Origin: an uncultured Eubacteriales bacterium
GTDB taxonomy: Bacteria; Bacillota; Clostridia; Oscillospirales; Acutalibacteraceae
NCBI GenBank assembly: GCA_934486705.1
Contig: CAKSQS010000061.1
Span: forward strand, 1 to 15,411
Direction of reading: 5' to 3'
DNA length: 15,411 bases
The notes beneath the pieces are model-generated. The model did no database searches, was not told the origin of the DNA, and saw only the letters and a list, made by a program, of their open reading frames with translations. Below, piece by piece: positions 1 to 7,785 of this stretch. The translations under genes were made by a program, and so were the position numbers. How positions within the stretch are numbered: position 1 is the stretch's first letter; each line of letters starts with the position of its first letter.

Positions 1-536
1 TTGCGCGAGAGCATCCACCCGCAGGGGAAGAGAAAAGCAAGCCAGTTCCACGAAAGCTTGTTTTTAGCGTTAAGCACCGCGAATTTAGGAATATACCGCG
101 GGGTATTCGCCGCCACAAAGCGCTTTGCCTCGTCTGCGGTTATACCGTCGCCTATGTCGTAATCCGCCGGTACTCCGCCCAAAAAGTCAAAGTTGACAAA
201 GCTGCCGCCCGCCTTTGCTATGTTCGGCGCGCCGCATTTCGGGCAGGCGTTAAGCGCAAAATCATATTTTTCGTGGCACATTTGGCAGGTTATGAGCCCC
301 TCGGCGTTTTCGCCGATAATCGGCTTTTCGGCGGCGTTTTGCTCGGCCTCGCGCGCCTTTACCTTATCGTACTGCCTATCCGTTCCGTGAAATTCTTCAA
401 GCGCGCAGTGCCCTAACTGATTATAGCACTCCCTGTGGTGCGGCGCGCCGCACACGGGGCAATAAACTATATCGTCCTCGGGGAAAAGATATGCGTGACA
501 TCTTACGCAGCTTACACCCTCTGTATTAAGACTCAT
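1..536 (-). CDS. Prokaryotic RING-finger / zinc-ribbon membrane protein, 3' part outside window
   Basis: Read on the minus strand from ATG at 536 and still open at the window edge, giving about 178 residues. The N-terminus holds a RING-like cysteine/histidine set (C10, C13, C26, C29, H34, C37, C44, in the context CPVCGAPHHRECY). A second zinc ribbon follows (C84, C87, C98, C101). After about residue 155 comes an aromatic, hydrophobic stretch (SWNWLAFLFPCGW) that looks like the start of a membrane region, as in the prokaryotic RING family 1 / DUF2628 proteins of Clostridia. That family link is from memory. The start codon overlaps the Nudix stop as ATGA, so translation is probably coupled. Function unknown; a membrane-anchored zinc protein is the most that can be inferred. 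Confidence 0.75.
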   Translation of the reverse strand, partial: MSLNTEGVSCVRCHAYLFPEDDIVYCPVCGAPHHRECYNQLGHCALEEFHGTDRQYDKVKAREAEQNAAEKPIIGENAEGLITCQMCHEKYDFALNACPKCGAPNIAKAGGSFVNFDFLGGVPADYDIGDGITADEAKRFVAANTPRYIPKFAVLNAKNKLSWNWLAFLFPCGWMLSR

Positions 537-1057
537 ACAACGGCTCCTCTGTAATCTTCTATTTTGCCGAAAACGCTTTCAAAATACTCGTTACCGTAAT
601 TATGAAAGCTTCCGTTTTTTATCATTTCCTTAAGCTCTTTGCCGCTTATCCACTTAGCCTCGGCAACCTCCGATTGCTGCAGTGTCAGCTTTTCCGCGGG
701 GGTATTGCTGGTGGTAAGCCACACGTCAAGCAGCGAATTGCGGCGCTTGATTCTTGTAAGCAGGCGCATATTGCCTTTATCGGCGGCAATACCTAACTCT
801 TCAAGCAGCTCGCGGCGCGCGGCGGAAAGCGAATCCTCCCCCGCAATGGCAGCGCCGCCCGTTGCCGCCCATTCGCCGGGCATAAGCTTTTTATCGTCCG
901 CGCGGCGCTGAATCAGGAACATACCGCTTTTTGATATTACCCAGATATGCACCACCAAGTGATACTCGCCCGGCGCTAAAACGGAGTGCCCGCGAAGCGC
1001 GGTCTTGCCCGTGGGAACGCCGTTTTCATCAAATACATCCCACAGCTCAACACTCAT
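533..1057 (-). CDS. Nudix hydrolase (isopentenyl-diphosphate isomerase-like type)
   Basis: The 174-aa protein carries a complete Nudix box (G-x5-E-x7-R-E-x2-E-E-x-G, ending RRELLEELGI) at about residues 68-90. The catalytic glutamates that bind Mg2+ are all present. The N-terminus (MSVELWDVFDENG, followed by a basic residue and RGHSV) matches the Nudix subgroup annotated as IDI-like or YfcD-like, which hydrolyse nucleoside or isoprenoid diphosphates. The true substrate cannot be read from sequence. The ATG at 1057 lies 11 bases inside the upstream gene, and the stop overlaps the next ATG, so it sits mid-operon with coupled translation. Length is normal for the family. Confidence 0.88.
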   Translation of the reverse strand: MSVELWDVFDENGVPTGKTALRGHSVLAPGEYHLVVHIWVISKSGMFLIQRRADDKKLMPGEWAATGGAAIAGEDSLSAARRELLEELGIAADKGNMRLLTRIKRRNSLLDVWLTTSNTPAEKLTLQQSEVAEAKWISGKELKEMIKNGSFHNYGNEYFESVFGKIEDYRGAVV

Positions 1058-1721
1058 AACGTTTCTTTACCGTTTCCCCGCTTTTTTTATAAATGCTGTC
1101 CGGCTCTATAACGCCGCGCACAGATGAGAGCGGATAAATATTTGTGTTTTTTCCCACTACAGTTCCGGGGTTCAGCACCGTGCCGCAGCCCACCTCAACA
1201 TAGTCGCCGAGTATCGCGCCGAATTTTTTAAGCCCCGTTTCAAGCCTTTCTTCACCCTTTTTAAGCACTACAAGGCTTTTATCGGACTTTACGTTTGAAG
1301 TAATTGAGCCCGCGCCCATGTGCGAGTGAAAGCCGAGTATGGAATCGCCCACGTAATTATAGTGCGGCACCTGCACCGTGCCTATAAGCACAGCATTTTT
1401 AAGCTCGGTGGAGTTGCCCACCACGCAATCGTTGCCCACAAGCGCGTTGCCCCTTATAAAAGCGCAGTGGCGAACCTCGGTTCTTTCGCCTATAATGCAA
1501 GGACCTGTAATGCTCGCGCTCGGCGCTACCTTTGCCGACCTTGCTATCCAAATATTTTCGCCGCGTTCCTCATAAATATCCTTATCGAGCGTAGGACCTA
1601 TCTCCTTAATATAATCGCCTATTTTTTTAAGTGCCTCAAACGGATAAGTCACGCTGCCAAGCAGCTTTTCCGCCAAAGTGCCCTCTGCCGATAAAAGCTC
1701 CTTTACGGTTATACCGGTCAT
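1047..1721 (-). CDS. Left-handed beta-helix hexapeptide-repeat protein (sugar-nucleotidyltransferase C-domain-like)
   Basis: A 224-aa protein made mostly of imperfect hexapeptide repeats, from about residue 55 to 205 (IARSAKVAPSASI, CIIGERTEV, ALVGNDCVVGNSTEL, TVLNPGTVVGKNTNIYP). These fold as a left-handed beta-helix like the C-terminal half of GlmU-type UDP-GlcNAc pyrophosphorylases. The N-terminal nucleotidyltransferase domain is absent, so this is a stand-alone acyl- or nucleotidyl-transferase-like helix of unknown substrate. I chose ATG at 1721, about 10 bases after AAAAGGG. The in-frame GTG at 1730 is only one base from that site and is less likely. It is first in an operon with the Nudix and RING genes. 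Confidence 0.82.
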   Translation of the reverse strand: MTGITVKELLSAEGTLAEKLLGSVTYPFEALKKIGDYIKEIGPTLDKDIYEERGENIWIARSAKVAPSASITGPCIIGERTEVRHCAFIRGNALVGNDCVVGNSTELKNAVLIGTVQVPHYNYVGDSILGFHSHMGAGSITSNVKSDKSLVVLKKGEERLETGLKKFGAILGDYVEVGCGTVLNPGTVVGKNTNIYPLSSVRGVIEPDSIYKKSGETVKKRYEC

Positions 1722-1766
1722 AACCTTCACACCCTTTTAACCTTTTTAAATTTATTATACACGCTA

Positions 1767-1795
1767 ATTATATCAGCATTATGAATTTTTTTCAA
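1767..1795 (-). promoter_or_regulatory. Sigma-A promoter for the beta-helix/Nudix/RING operon
   Basis: On the minus strand, TTGAAA (1790-1795) and TATAAT (1767-1772) are separated by 17 bases. The start point would fall near 1760, about 40 bases before the ATG. It is divergent from, and close to, the SRP RNA promoter. Confidence 0.7.
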
Positions 1796-1813
1796 CATTT
1801 TATATCTTGGGTA

Positions 1814-1842
1814 TTGTAAAAAAATAAAATCTGTGTTAAAAT
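1814..1842 (+). promoter_or_regulatory. Sigma-A promoter for SRP RNA (and possibly dnaX operon)
   Basis: TTGTAA (1814-1819) and TAAAAT (1837-1842) are spaced by exactly 17 bases. Transcription would begin near 1849, a few bases before the base of the SRP RNA helix at 1855. Confidence 0.7.
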
Positions 1843-1854
1843 ACAATGCGTAGA

Positions 1855-1999
1855 CCTTGTTCACTCGGGTGTGCGAACGGGCGGGTCCTGTGCGACGGGG
1901 CGCTGCGAACCATGTCAGGCGGGGAACCGAGCAGCATTAAGCGGTATTCCCCGTGCGCCGCAGTAAATCGGTTCGTTCGTACACCCGGGTGAGTAAGGC
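1855..1999 (+). ncRNA. ffs: Signal recognition particle RNA (4.5S-like)
   Basis: About 145 nt folding into one long hairpin. The outer arms, roughly 1855-1879 and 1974-1998, are near-complementary (for example TCACTCGGGTGT with ACACCCGGGTGA). The apex shows the conserved domain IV that binds Ffh: GTCAGG (1914-1919), stem CGG, GNRA tetraloop GGAA (1923-1926), stem CCG, then AGCAGC (1930-1935). The position just upstream of dnaX is the usual one in Firmicutes. There is no room between the promoter and the 3' end for the Alu domain of the large Bacillus-type RNA, so this is an Alu-less form with a somewhat long helix. A T-rich tract (about 2003-2009) directly follows the helix and may serve with it as terminator. 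Exact ends are estimated. Confidence 0.9.
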
Positions 2000-2070
2000 T
2001 ATATTTTTGTTAATCAATTCGGAATTCGGAACAAAAAACAGTTTGTACCATTTTATTAAGGAGGATGCGT

Positions 2071-3651
2071 ATGTCTTATCAGGCGCTTTATCGGAAATAC
2101 CGCCCGCAGTCCTTTTCGGACGTTGTAGGTCAGGAGCATATTACTGAAACGCTTAAAAACGAGCTTTCCGCAGGCAAAGCCACGCATGCGTATCTGTTTA
2201 CGGGCACACGCGGCACGGGCAAGACCTCTACCGCCAAAATATTGGCAAAGGCGGTAAATTGCCTGAACCCCAAAAACGGCGACCCCTGCCTTGAGTGCGA
2301 AAGCTGCCTATCGGTTGCAAACGGGGAAAATACCGATATTGTGGAGATAGACGCGGCTTCAAACAACAGTGTTGACAGCATACGAGAGCTGCGCGACCAA
2401 GTAAGCTTTGCGCCTGCCTCTTCAAAATACCGCGTTTATATTATAGACGAGGTGCATATGCTTACCATAAGCGCCTTCAACGCGCTGCTTAAAACCCTTG
2501 AAGAGCCTCCCGAGCATGTTATTTTCATTCTTGCCACAACCGAGGTTCATAAACTGCCCGCAACCATTCTTTCACGCTGCCAGCGGTTTGATTTCAGAAG
2601 AATAGACCCCGAGCGAATTTGCGAAAGAATACAGTATATAGCGGAAAAAGAGGGCTTGACCGTAACAGACGGCGCAGCCTCTTTAATAGCCGCCGCGGCT
2701 GACGGCGGTATGCGCGACGCGCTTTCTATTTTAGACCTGTGCGCCTCGGGCAGTAAAAATATAAACGAAGAAACGGTGGAAAGCGTTTGCGGAATGGCGG
2801 GCGGCGATTACCTTTTGCAATTGGCCGACTGCATAAACCGCCGCGACGCAGAGGGTGCGCTTTTACTGACTGACAAGCTGTACAATACATCTGTTGATAT
2901 GCAGCGGCTTTTATCCGAGCTTACCTCGCATTTCCGCGACCTTATGATAATTAAAACCGTAAAGAGCGATAATAAACCCATTGTCTGCTCCGAGGCACGG
3001 CTGAAAGCCCTAACCGAGCAGGCTGCCGCCTTTGATATAAAGGATATTATGCACGCGCTTTCCCTTTTGCAGGCGTCCGCCGCGGGTATGCAAAGCGGCA
3101 ACCGCCGCTGCGAAATGGAAATGGCGCTGATAAAGCTTTGCACCCCCTCGCTTTCAAACGATCTGTCCTCGCTTGAAAGAAGAATAAACGCACTGGAAAC
3201 GGGGGCGGCAAAAATAACCCCGCGCCCGCGCGCGGAAAGCCCTGCGCCCGCCGTAACACAAGAACCCGAGCAGGATATTCCTCTGCCCGAAGCCCCGCCC
3301 GACGAACCCGCCGCGCAGGCGGTAAGCTCGGGCGATATAGAGCAGGTGGAGAACGGCGAATGGGATGAAATTAGGCGAATACTCAAAACCTCCTGCCCGC
3401 TTATAGCAGGCGTGCTAAATGAGTCGAGAGCGTTCACAAGAGGACCGTTTCTTTTAATAGACGCGCCGAACGAAAACTTCCGCTCAATGGTAAATAACCC
3501 AATGTACCGCGACGCTATAAGAAAAGCCGCGCTTAATGTGCTCGGTAAGGCTTATAAATTAGGGCCTTACACCGCGCCGAAAGCGCAGACGGACGAAAAA
3601 GACCCGCTTGCGGAGCTTGCGGGCAAGCTTAAAAATTTTGAAATAAATTAA
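2071..3651 (+). CDS. dnaX: DNA polymerase III subunit gamma/tau
   Basis: The AAA+ clamp-loader ATPase of the replicative polymerase. The 526-aa protein starts with the conserved MSYQALYRKYRPQ. It shows Walker A GTRGTGKT (45-52), four zinc-binding cysteines (C64, C73, C76, C79), Walker B IIDE (124-127) and the SRC motif with the arginine finger R169. A proline/alanine-rich linker at about 385-425 leads to a C-terminal domain that would contact the polymerase. I chose ATG 2071, 6 bases after GGAGG. The in-frame ATG at 2065 abuts the ribosome binding site and is unlikely. It is first of five co-directional genes. No slippery sequence for a short gamma form was noticed. Confidence 0.97.
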   Translation: MSYQALYRKYRPQSFSDVVGQEHITETLKNELSAGKATHAYLFTGTRGTGKTSTAKILAKAVNCLNPKNGDPCLECESCLSVANGENTDIVEIDAASNNSVDSIRELRDQVSFAPASSKYRVYIIDEVHMLTISAFNALLKTLEEPPEHVIFILATTEVHKLPATILSRCQRFDFRRIDPERICERIQYIAEKEGLTVTDGAASLIAAAADGGMRDALSILDLCASGSKNINEETVESVCGMAGGDYLLQLADCINRRDAEGALLLTDKLYNTSVDMQRLLSELTSHFRDLMIIKTVKSDNKPIVCSEARLKALTEQAAAFDIKDIMHALSLLQASAAGMQSGNRRCEMEMALIKLCTPSLSNDLSSLERRINALETGAAKITPRPRAESPAPAVTQEPEQDIPLPEAPPDEPAAQAVSSGDIEQVENGEWDEIRRILKTSCPLIAGVLNESRAFTRGPFLLIDAPNENFRSMVNNPMYRDAIRKAALNVLGKAYKLGPYTAPKAQTDEKDPLAELAGKLKNFEIN

Positions 3652-3664
3652 GGAGATATAAAAA

Positions 3665-4006
3665 ATGAAAGTACGTTTACCCAATTCCGGCGGCGCCGGC
3701 AATATGAATCAGATGCTAAAGCAGGCACAGAAAATGCAGGCGGATATGGCAGAGCTGCAGGCTGACCTTGAGCAGCGCGAATATACCGCAACCTCGGGCG
3801 GCGGTATGATTGAAGTAACGGTTGACGGCAAGCACCGTATAAAAGCCCTTAAAATCAACCCCGACGCGGTTGAGCCCGAGGATACCGAAATGCTTGAGGA
3901 CCTTATAACCGTTGCGGTGAACGAGGCTGTATCCAACGCGGAAAAGACCGCCGAGGACGAAATGGGCGCTATTACCGGCGGGCTTAATATGCCGGGGCTT
4001 TTCTGA
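3665..4006 (+). CDS. ebfC: YbaB/EbfC-family nucleoid-associated protein
   Basis: A 113-aa DNA-binding protein that associates with the nucleoid and forms dimers. The family core is clear: MNQMLKQAQKMQADMAELQ as a long N-terminal helix, then GGGMIEVTVDGKHRIKALKI as beta strands, then a C-terminal helix with NEAVSNAEKTAEDEMGAI and a GGLNMPG tail. The N-terminus has about 13 extra residues (a basic and Gly-rich lead) before the usual helix. AGGAGA lies 8 bases before the ATG and touches the dnaX stop. Between dnaX and recR is its standard position in Firmicutes. Confidence 0.95.
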   Translation: MKVRLPNSGGAGNMNQMLKQAQKMQADMAELQADLEQREYTATSGGGMIEVTVDGKHRIKALKINPDAVEPEDTEMLEDLITVAVNEAVSNAEKTAEDEMGAITGGLNMPGLF

Positions 4007-4008
4007 TA

Positions 4009-4611
4009 ATGGCTAAAAACAGTATTGTGCCGCTTACCGAGCTTATAGCCCAGTTTGAGCGGCTGCCGGGCATTGGCAGAAAAACCGCGCAGCGCTTGGC
4101 TTACAGCATTTTAGAGCAGCCGCCCGAGCGCGCCGAAAAATTTGCCGAAGCACTTGTTAATGCGCGGCGGAAAATACATTTCTGCAAGGTTTGCCAGGCG
4201 CTTACGGATATGGATACCTGCGCCATTTGCGCCGATACCGAGCGCGACCACAGCGTGATATGCGTTGTTGCCGAGCCGAAGGACGTTATGGCTTTTGAGC
4301 GCACGCGGGAATATAACGGCACTTACCACGTTCTGCACGGGGTTATTTCCCCGCTTGACGGCATAGGGCCGGAGCAGCTGCGAATAAAGGAGCTTATGGC
4401 GCGCCTTTCCGACAGCGGCGTGACCGAAATAATTATGGCTACCAACCCCACGGTTGAGGGGGAGGCGACCGCCAGCTATTTATCCCGTATGATAAAGCCG
4501 CTCGGCATTAAGGTGACCCGCCTTGCCTACGGAATACCCGTGGGCGGCGACCTTGAATATGCCGATGAATACACCCTTGCCCGCGCGCTTGAGGGAAGAA
4601 ACGAAATCTAA
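4009..4611 (+). CDS. recR: Recombination mediator RecR
   Basis: RecR acts with RecO/RecF to load RecA on gapped DNA. The 200-aa protein is full length. The helix-hairpin-helix LPGIGRKTAQR (19-29) is followed by a four-cysteine zinc finger (C59, C62, C71, C74). The TOPRIM domain, from about 82 to 175, contains VVAEPKDV with E89 and the conserved ATNPTVEGEAT (144-154). The C-terminus has the family's GIPVGGDLEYADEYTLARAL. The ATG is only 2 bases after the ebfC stop, so translation is coupled. Confidence 0.97.
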   Translation: MAKNSIVPLTELIAQFERLPGIGRKTAQRLAYSILEQPPERAEKFAEALVNARRKIHFCKVCQALTDMDTCAICADTERDHSVICVVAEPKDVMAFERTREYNGTYHVLHGVISPLDGIGPEQLRIKELMARLSDSGVTEIIMATNPTVEGEATASYLSRMIKPLGIKVTRLAYGIPVGGDLEYADEYTLARALEGRNEI

Positions 4612-4625
4612 AAGGGGAAACCTTT

Positions 4626-4847
4626 ATGACAAAAGAGCAAATTGCCCGCATAAACGAGCTTGCAAGAAAGCAAAAGGCGGAGGGGCTTACAGAGGAAGAA
4701 AAAGCCGAGCAACTAAAGCTTCGCGGCGAATATATAAACGCCTACAAGCAAAGCCTTATCGCCCAGCTTGAAAACACATATATATTAGAGCCGGACGGCA
4801 CTAAAAGAAAGGTAAGGCGCAAGGACGATGCAGCTCCTCTTAACTGA
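4626..4847 (+). CDS. DUF896 (YnzC/UPF0291) family protein
   Basis: A 73-aa, highly charged helical protein. The pattern INELARKQKAEGLTEEEKAEQ followed by LRGEYINAYKQ matches the DUF896 family, whose Bacillus member is YnzC and which is predicted to form a short helical hairpin. Its biochemical role is unknown. AAAGGGG lies 7 bases upstream of the ATG. The end overlaps the following dehydrogenase start by 20 bases in another frame, indicating a shared transcript with recR and that gene. Confidence 0.88.
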   Translation: MTKEQIARINELARKQKAEGLTEEEKAEQLKLRGEYINAYKQSLIAQLENTYILEPDGTKRKVRRKDDAAPLN

Positions 4848-5778
4848 TACCGCAACCCTTGAATCAAACGGAGATCTGCCGCTTGATGTTTTCGATAAAT
4901 TCGGCGAGGTTACAAAATTCGACAATATTACCCATGAAGAGCTGCTGACGGCGGCAGCGGATGCGGAAATAATTCTCTGCAATAAAACGGTTATTGACAG
5001 GGAAATTATGAACGCCGCGCCCAAACTTCGCTATATAGGGCTTTTCGCCACGGGATATAATAATATAGATATTGCCGCCGCAAAAGAAAAGGGAATTACC
5101 GTTTGCAATGCGGGCAGCTACTCTACAAACGCCGTGACCCAGCAGGTTATCGGCTATATTCTTATGCACTACACCAAAATTCCGCAGTACGACGCCTTTG
5201 TAAAGCAGGGCGGGTGGAAACGCTCGGGTGTTTTTTCTCCGCTTATTTTTTCGGGCGACGAGGTATACGGCAAGACCCTCGGAATAGTGGGCTACGGAAA
5301 TATAGGCAAGGCAGTGGAAAAAGCCGCCGAGGGGCTTGGTATGAATGTTTTGGTGCACACAAGAACCGTGCGTGAAAACGGCAAAACGAAATTTGTCGGG
5401 CTTGATATGCTGCTTGAAAACAGCGATATAGTAACGCTGCACTGCCCCTTAAACCCGCAAAGCGAAAAAATGATGAACGCTGCAGCTTTTGCCAAAATGC
5501 GGGACGGTGCATTCTTTATAAACACCTCGCGTGGCGGCACGGTGGATGAAAACGCGCTTTTTGCCGCCCTTCAAAGCGGCAAGCTTTCGGGCGCGGCAAT
5601 AGATGTGCTGACACGCGAGCCCATGCCGCCCGATTGCCCGCTTACAGACGCGCCGAATATAATTATCACCCCGCACACCGCGTGGGCGCCGCTGCCTACA
5701 CGACTGCGGCTTTTGGATATTGTAAGCGGCAACATAACCGCTTATTTAAACGGCAGCCCCCAAAACAAAATAGTGTAA
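4828..5778 (+). CDS. D-2-hydroxyacid dehydrogenase (hydroxypyruvate/glycerate dehydrogenase-like)
   Basis: NAD-dependent interconversion of a 2-keto acid and a D-2-hydroxy acid. The 316-aa protein has the split catalytic domain around a Rossmann domain with VGYGNIG (154-160). The catalytic triad of the family is intact: R235 in NTSRGG, E264 in LTREP, H283 in TPHTAW. The His-x-x-Trp arrangement (H283, W286) and overall length resemble glycerate/hydroxypyruvate reductases, but the keto-acid substrate is not determined. The gene starts inside the DUF896 gene with no strong ribosome binding site of its own (only AAGGAC upstream), so it probably relies on coupled translation. It is last in the dnaX operon. 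Confidence 0.92.
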   Translation: MQLLLTDTATLESNGDLPLDVFDKFGEVTKFDNITHEELLTAAADAEIILCNKTVIDREIMNAAPKLRYIGLFATGYNNIDIAAAKEKGITVCNAGSYSTNAVTQQVIGYILMHYTKIPQYDAFVKQGGWKRSGVFSPLIFSGDEVYGKTLGIVGYGNIGKAVEKAAEGLGMNVLVHTRTVRENGKTKFVGLDMLLENSDIVTLHCPLNPQSEKMMNAAAFAKMRDGAFFINTSRGGTVDENALFAALQSGKLSGAAIDVLTREPMPPDCPLTDAPNIIITPHTAWAPLPTRLRLLDIVSGNITAYLNGSPQNKIV

Positions 5779-5807
5779 AGCATATCCCCCTCGGTTTCGT
5801 TTCATTC

Positions 5808-5862
5808 AAAAATACCCCGCTGTTTTGATTTACGTCAAAACAGCGGGGTATTTTATTTTTTA
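5808..5862. terminator. Bidirectional rho-independent terminator
   Basis: A perfect 20-bp stem (5809-5828 with 5835-5854) with a 6-base loop. It is flanked by T-rich sequence on the plus-strand side and by A-residues that become a T-run on the minus strand. It sits between the convergent dehydrogenase and ABC transporter genes and can serve both. Confidence 0.93.
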
Positions 5863-5868
5863 TATGCC

Positions 5869-7785
5869 CTATTCAAGCTCAAATGCGCCTGTATACAGCT
5901 GATAATACTTGCCTTTTTCTTCAATAAGCTTTTTATGGCTGCCGCGTTCTATAATTCTGCCGTGGTCAAGCACCATAATAACGTCCGAGTTCTGAACGGT
6001 GGAAAGCCTGTGGGCTATAACAAACACCGTTCTGCCCTGCATAAGCCTATCCATACCCTTTTGAACTATCGCCTCGGTGCGGGTATCAATGCTTGAGGTT
6101 GCCTCGTCAAGTATCATAACGGGCGGGTCGGCAACCGCCGCGCGCGCAATTGATATTAACTGCCGCTGCCCCTGCGATAAACCGCTGCCGTCGCCCTTTA
6201 ACACCGTGTTGTAGCCCTCGGGCAGCATTTCTATAAAGCCGTGCGCGTTGGCAAGCTTTGCCGCAGCAATGCACTCCTCGTCGGTCGCGTTAAGTCTGCC
6301 GTAACGAATGTTATCCATAACCGTACCCGTAAACAGGTTAACATCCTGCAAAACAACGCCCAAAGACCGGCGTAAATCGGCTTTTTTAATTTTGTTGATA
6401 TTTATGCCGTCGTACCTTATCTTACCGTCCGCAATATCGTAAAAACGGTTTATAAGGTTGGTAATTGTGGTCTTGCCCGCGCCCGTAGCACCAACAAAGG
6501 CTATTTTCTGCCCCGGCTCTGCGTAAATATCAATGTTATGCAGTACTATCTTATCGGGAACATAGCCGAAATCAACGTCAAACAGCCGCACATCGCCCGT
6601 AAGGCGGGTGTATGTTACGGTGCCGTCGTGGTGGGGGTGACGCCATGCCCAAACGCCCGTGCGCTTTTCGCTCTCGGTTATATTGCCGTTTTCGTCGATA
6701 TTCGCGTTTACAAGGGTAACGTAGCCTTCGTCCGTTTCGGGCTTTTCGTCCATAAGCTCAAATATACGCTCTGTGCCCGCCATAGCCATAACCACCGAGT
6801 TTATCTGCTGCGAAACCTGACTTATGCTCATGGTGAACTGCCGCGTCATATTAAGGAACGGCACTACCACCGCAACCGAAATTGCCTGCCCCGAAAGGGA
6901 GAGGTTGGGCGCGTTTGCAATAATCAAAATACCGCCGATAAAGGCAATAAGCACATACAGAATATTGCCGATATTGCCCATTATGGGCATCAGTATATTC
7001 GCAAATATATTTGCGCTTTCAGCGTCCTTGAAGAGCTGCTCGTTTATCTTATCGAAATCCTTTTTGCTTTCTTCCTCATGGCAAAAAACCTGAACGACCT
7101 TTTGCCCGTTCATCATTTCCTCAATATAGCCCTCTACCACGCCTATTGCCTTTTGCTGCTTTACGAAAAAGCGCGCGCTGTTGCCGCCTATTTTCTTGGT
7201 TACCACAGTCATGGCGAAAACACCGAGGAACACCACAAGGGTCATCCAAACGCTTAAATAAAGCATATAGAAAAGCAGCGCTATAATTGTTAAAAGCGAG
7301 GTGAAAAGCTGCGGCATACTTTGCGATATTAACTGGCGCAGGGTATCAATATCGTTGGTGTAGTAGCTCATTATATCGCCGTGGGTGTGCGTGTCAAAAT
7401 ACTTTATGGGCAAGCTTTGCATACTGCCGAACATATTTTGCCGCATTTTATTCAAAAAGCCCTGCGTGACTACCGCCATAAGCTGCGAGTAAATAAAGGT
7501 GGTAATAACGCCCAAGGCGTAAAAGCCTATCATAAGCCCTATTACCTGCATAAGTCTGCCCGAAACGGAATTAAAGCCTATATCCAGACCGTCCTTAATA
7601 ACAAGCAAAAGCCGATTTAAAAAGAGGGATGAAACCGTTCCCGCAAGCGCGCTCAATAAAATGCACACCGCCACTATAACAAGATAGGTTTTGTAATATT
7701 TAAAAAGATATTTAAAAAGTCTTGAAAGCGTGCCCTTGGCATTTTTAGCCTTAGGTCCGCCCTTGAATCCTCTCGGTCCCGGCAT
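5869..7785 (-). CDS. ABC exporter half-transporter, canonical subunit of a heterodimer
   Basis: A 638-aa fused membrane/ATPase protein in the cytoplasmic membrane, exporting an unknown substrate, probably drugs, lipids or peptides. A basic, glycine-rich N-terminus precedes about six membrane segments (roughly 33-320). The nucleotide domain has Walker A GATGAGKT (432-439), Q-loop Q480, signature LSQGQ (536-540), Walker B MILDE with catalytic E561, and switch H592, all consensus. A linker insertion at about 355-397, including WAWRHPHH, separates the two halves. The start overlaps the upstream ABC gene's stop by one base (TAATG), with AGGTGA 6 bases before it. Organisation and residue asymmetry fit BmrCD/TM287-288-type heterodimers. 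Confidence 0.93.
   Translation of the reverse strand: MPGPRGFKGGPKAKNAKGTLSRLFKYLFKYYKTYLVIVAVCILLSALAGTVSSLFLNRLLLVIKDGLDIGFNSVSGRLMQVIGLMIGFYALGVITTFIYSQLMAVVTQGFLNKMRQNMFGSMQSLPIKYFDTHTHGDIMSYYTNDIDTLRQLISQSMPQLFTSLLTIIALLFYMLYLSVWMTLVVFLGVFAMTVVTKKIGGNSARFFVKQQKAIGVVEGYIEEMMNGQKVVQVFCHEEESKKDFDKINEQLFKDAESANIFANILMPIMGNIGNILYVLIAFIGGILIIANAPNLSLSGQAISVAVVVPFLNMTRQFTMSISQVSQQINSVVMAMAGTERIFELMDEKPETDEGYVTLVNANIDENGNITESEKRTGVWAWRHPHHDGTVTYTRLTGDVRLFDVDFGYVPDKIVLHNIDIYAEPGQKIAFVGATGAGKTTITNLINRFYDIADGKIRYDGININKIKKADLRRSLGVVLQDVNLFTGTVMDNIRYGRLNATDEECIAAAKLANAHGFIEMLPEGYNTVLKGDGSGLSQGQRQLISIARAAVADPPVMILDEATSSIDTRTEAIVQKGMDRLMQGRTVFVIAHRLSTVQNSDVIMVLDHGRIIERGSHKKLIEEKGKYYQLYTGAFELE

Noticed and set aside
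1953..2147. 64-aa plus-strand open frame overlapping the SRP RNA and dnaX start
   Set aside because: It begins within the structured RNA and runs out of frame into dnaX; no ribosome binding site.
2808..3437. 209-aa minus-strand open frame inside dnaX
   Set aside because: Ser/Ala-rich translation typical of the reverse of a coding strand; dnaX is certain here.
4864..5442. 192-aa minus-strand open frame inside the dehydrogenase gene
   Set aside because: Shadow of a gene with intact catalytic motifs; no start signals.
6538..7257. 239-aa plus-strand open frame inside the ABC gene
   Set aside because: It is antisense to a clear transporter gene, has no ribosome binding site or recognisable domain, and its composition mirrors the opposite strand.
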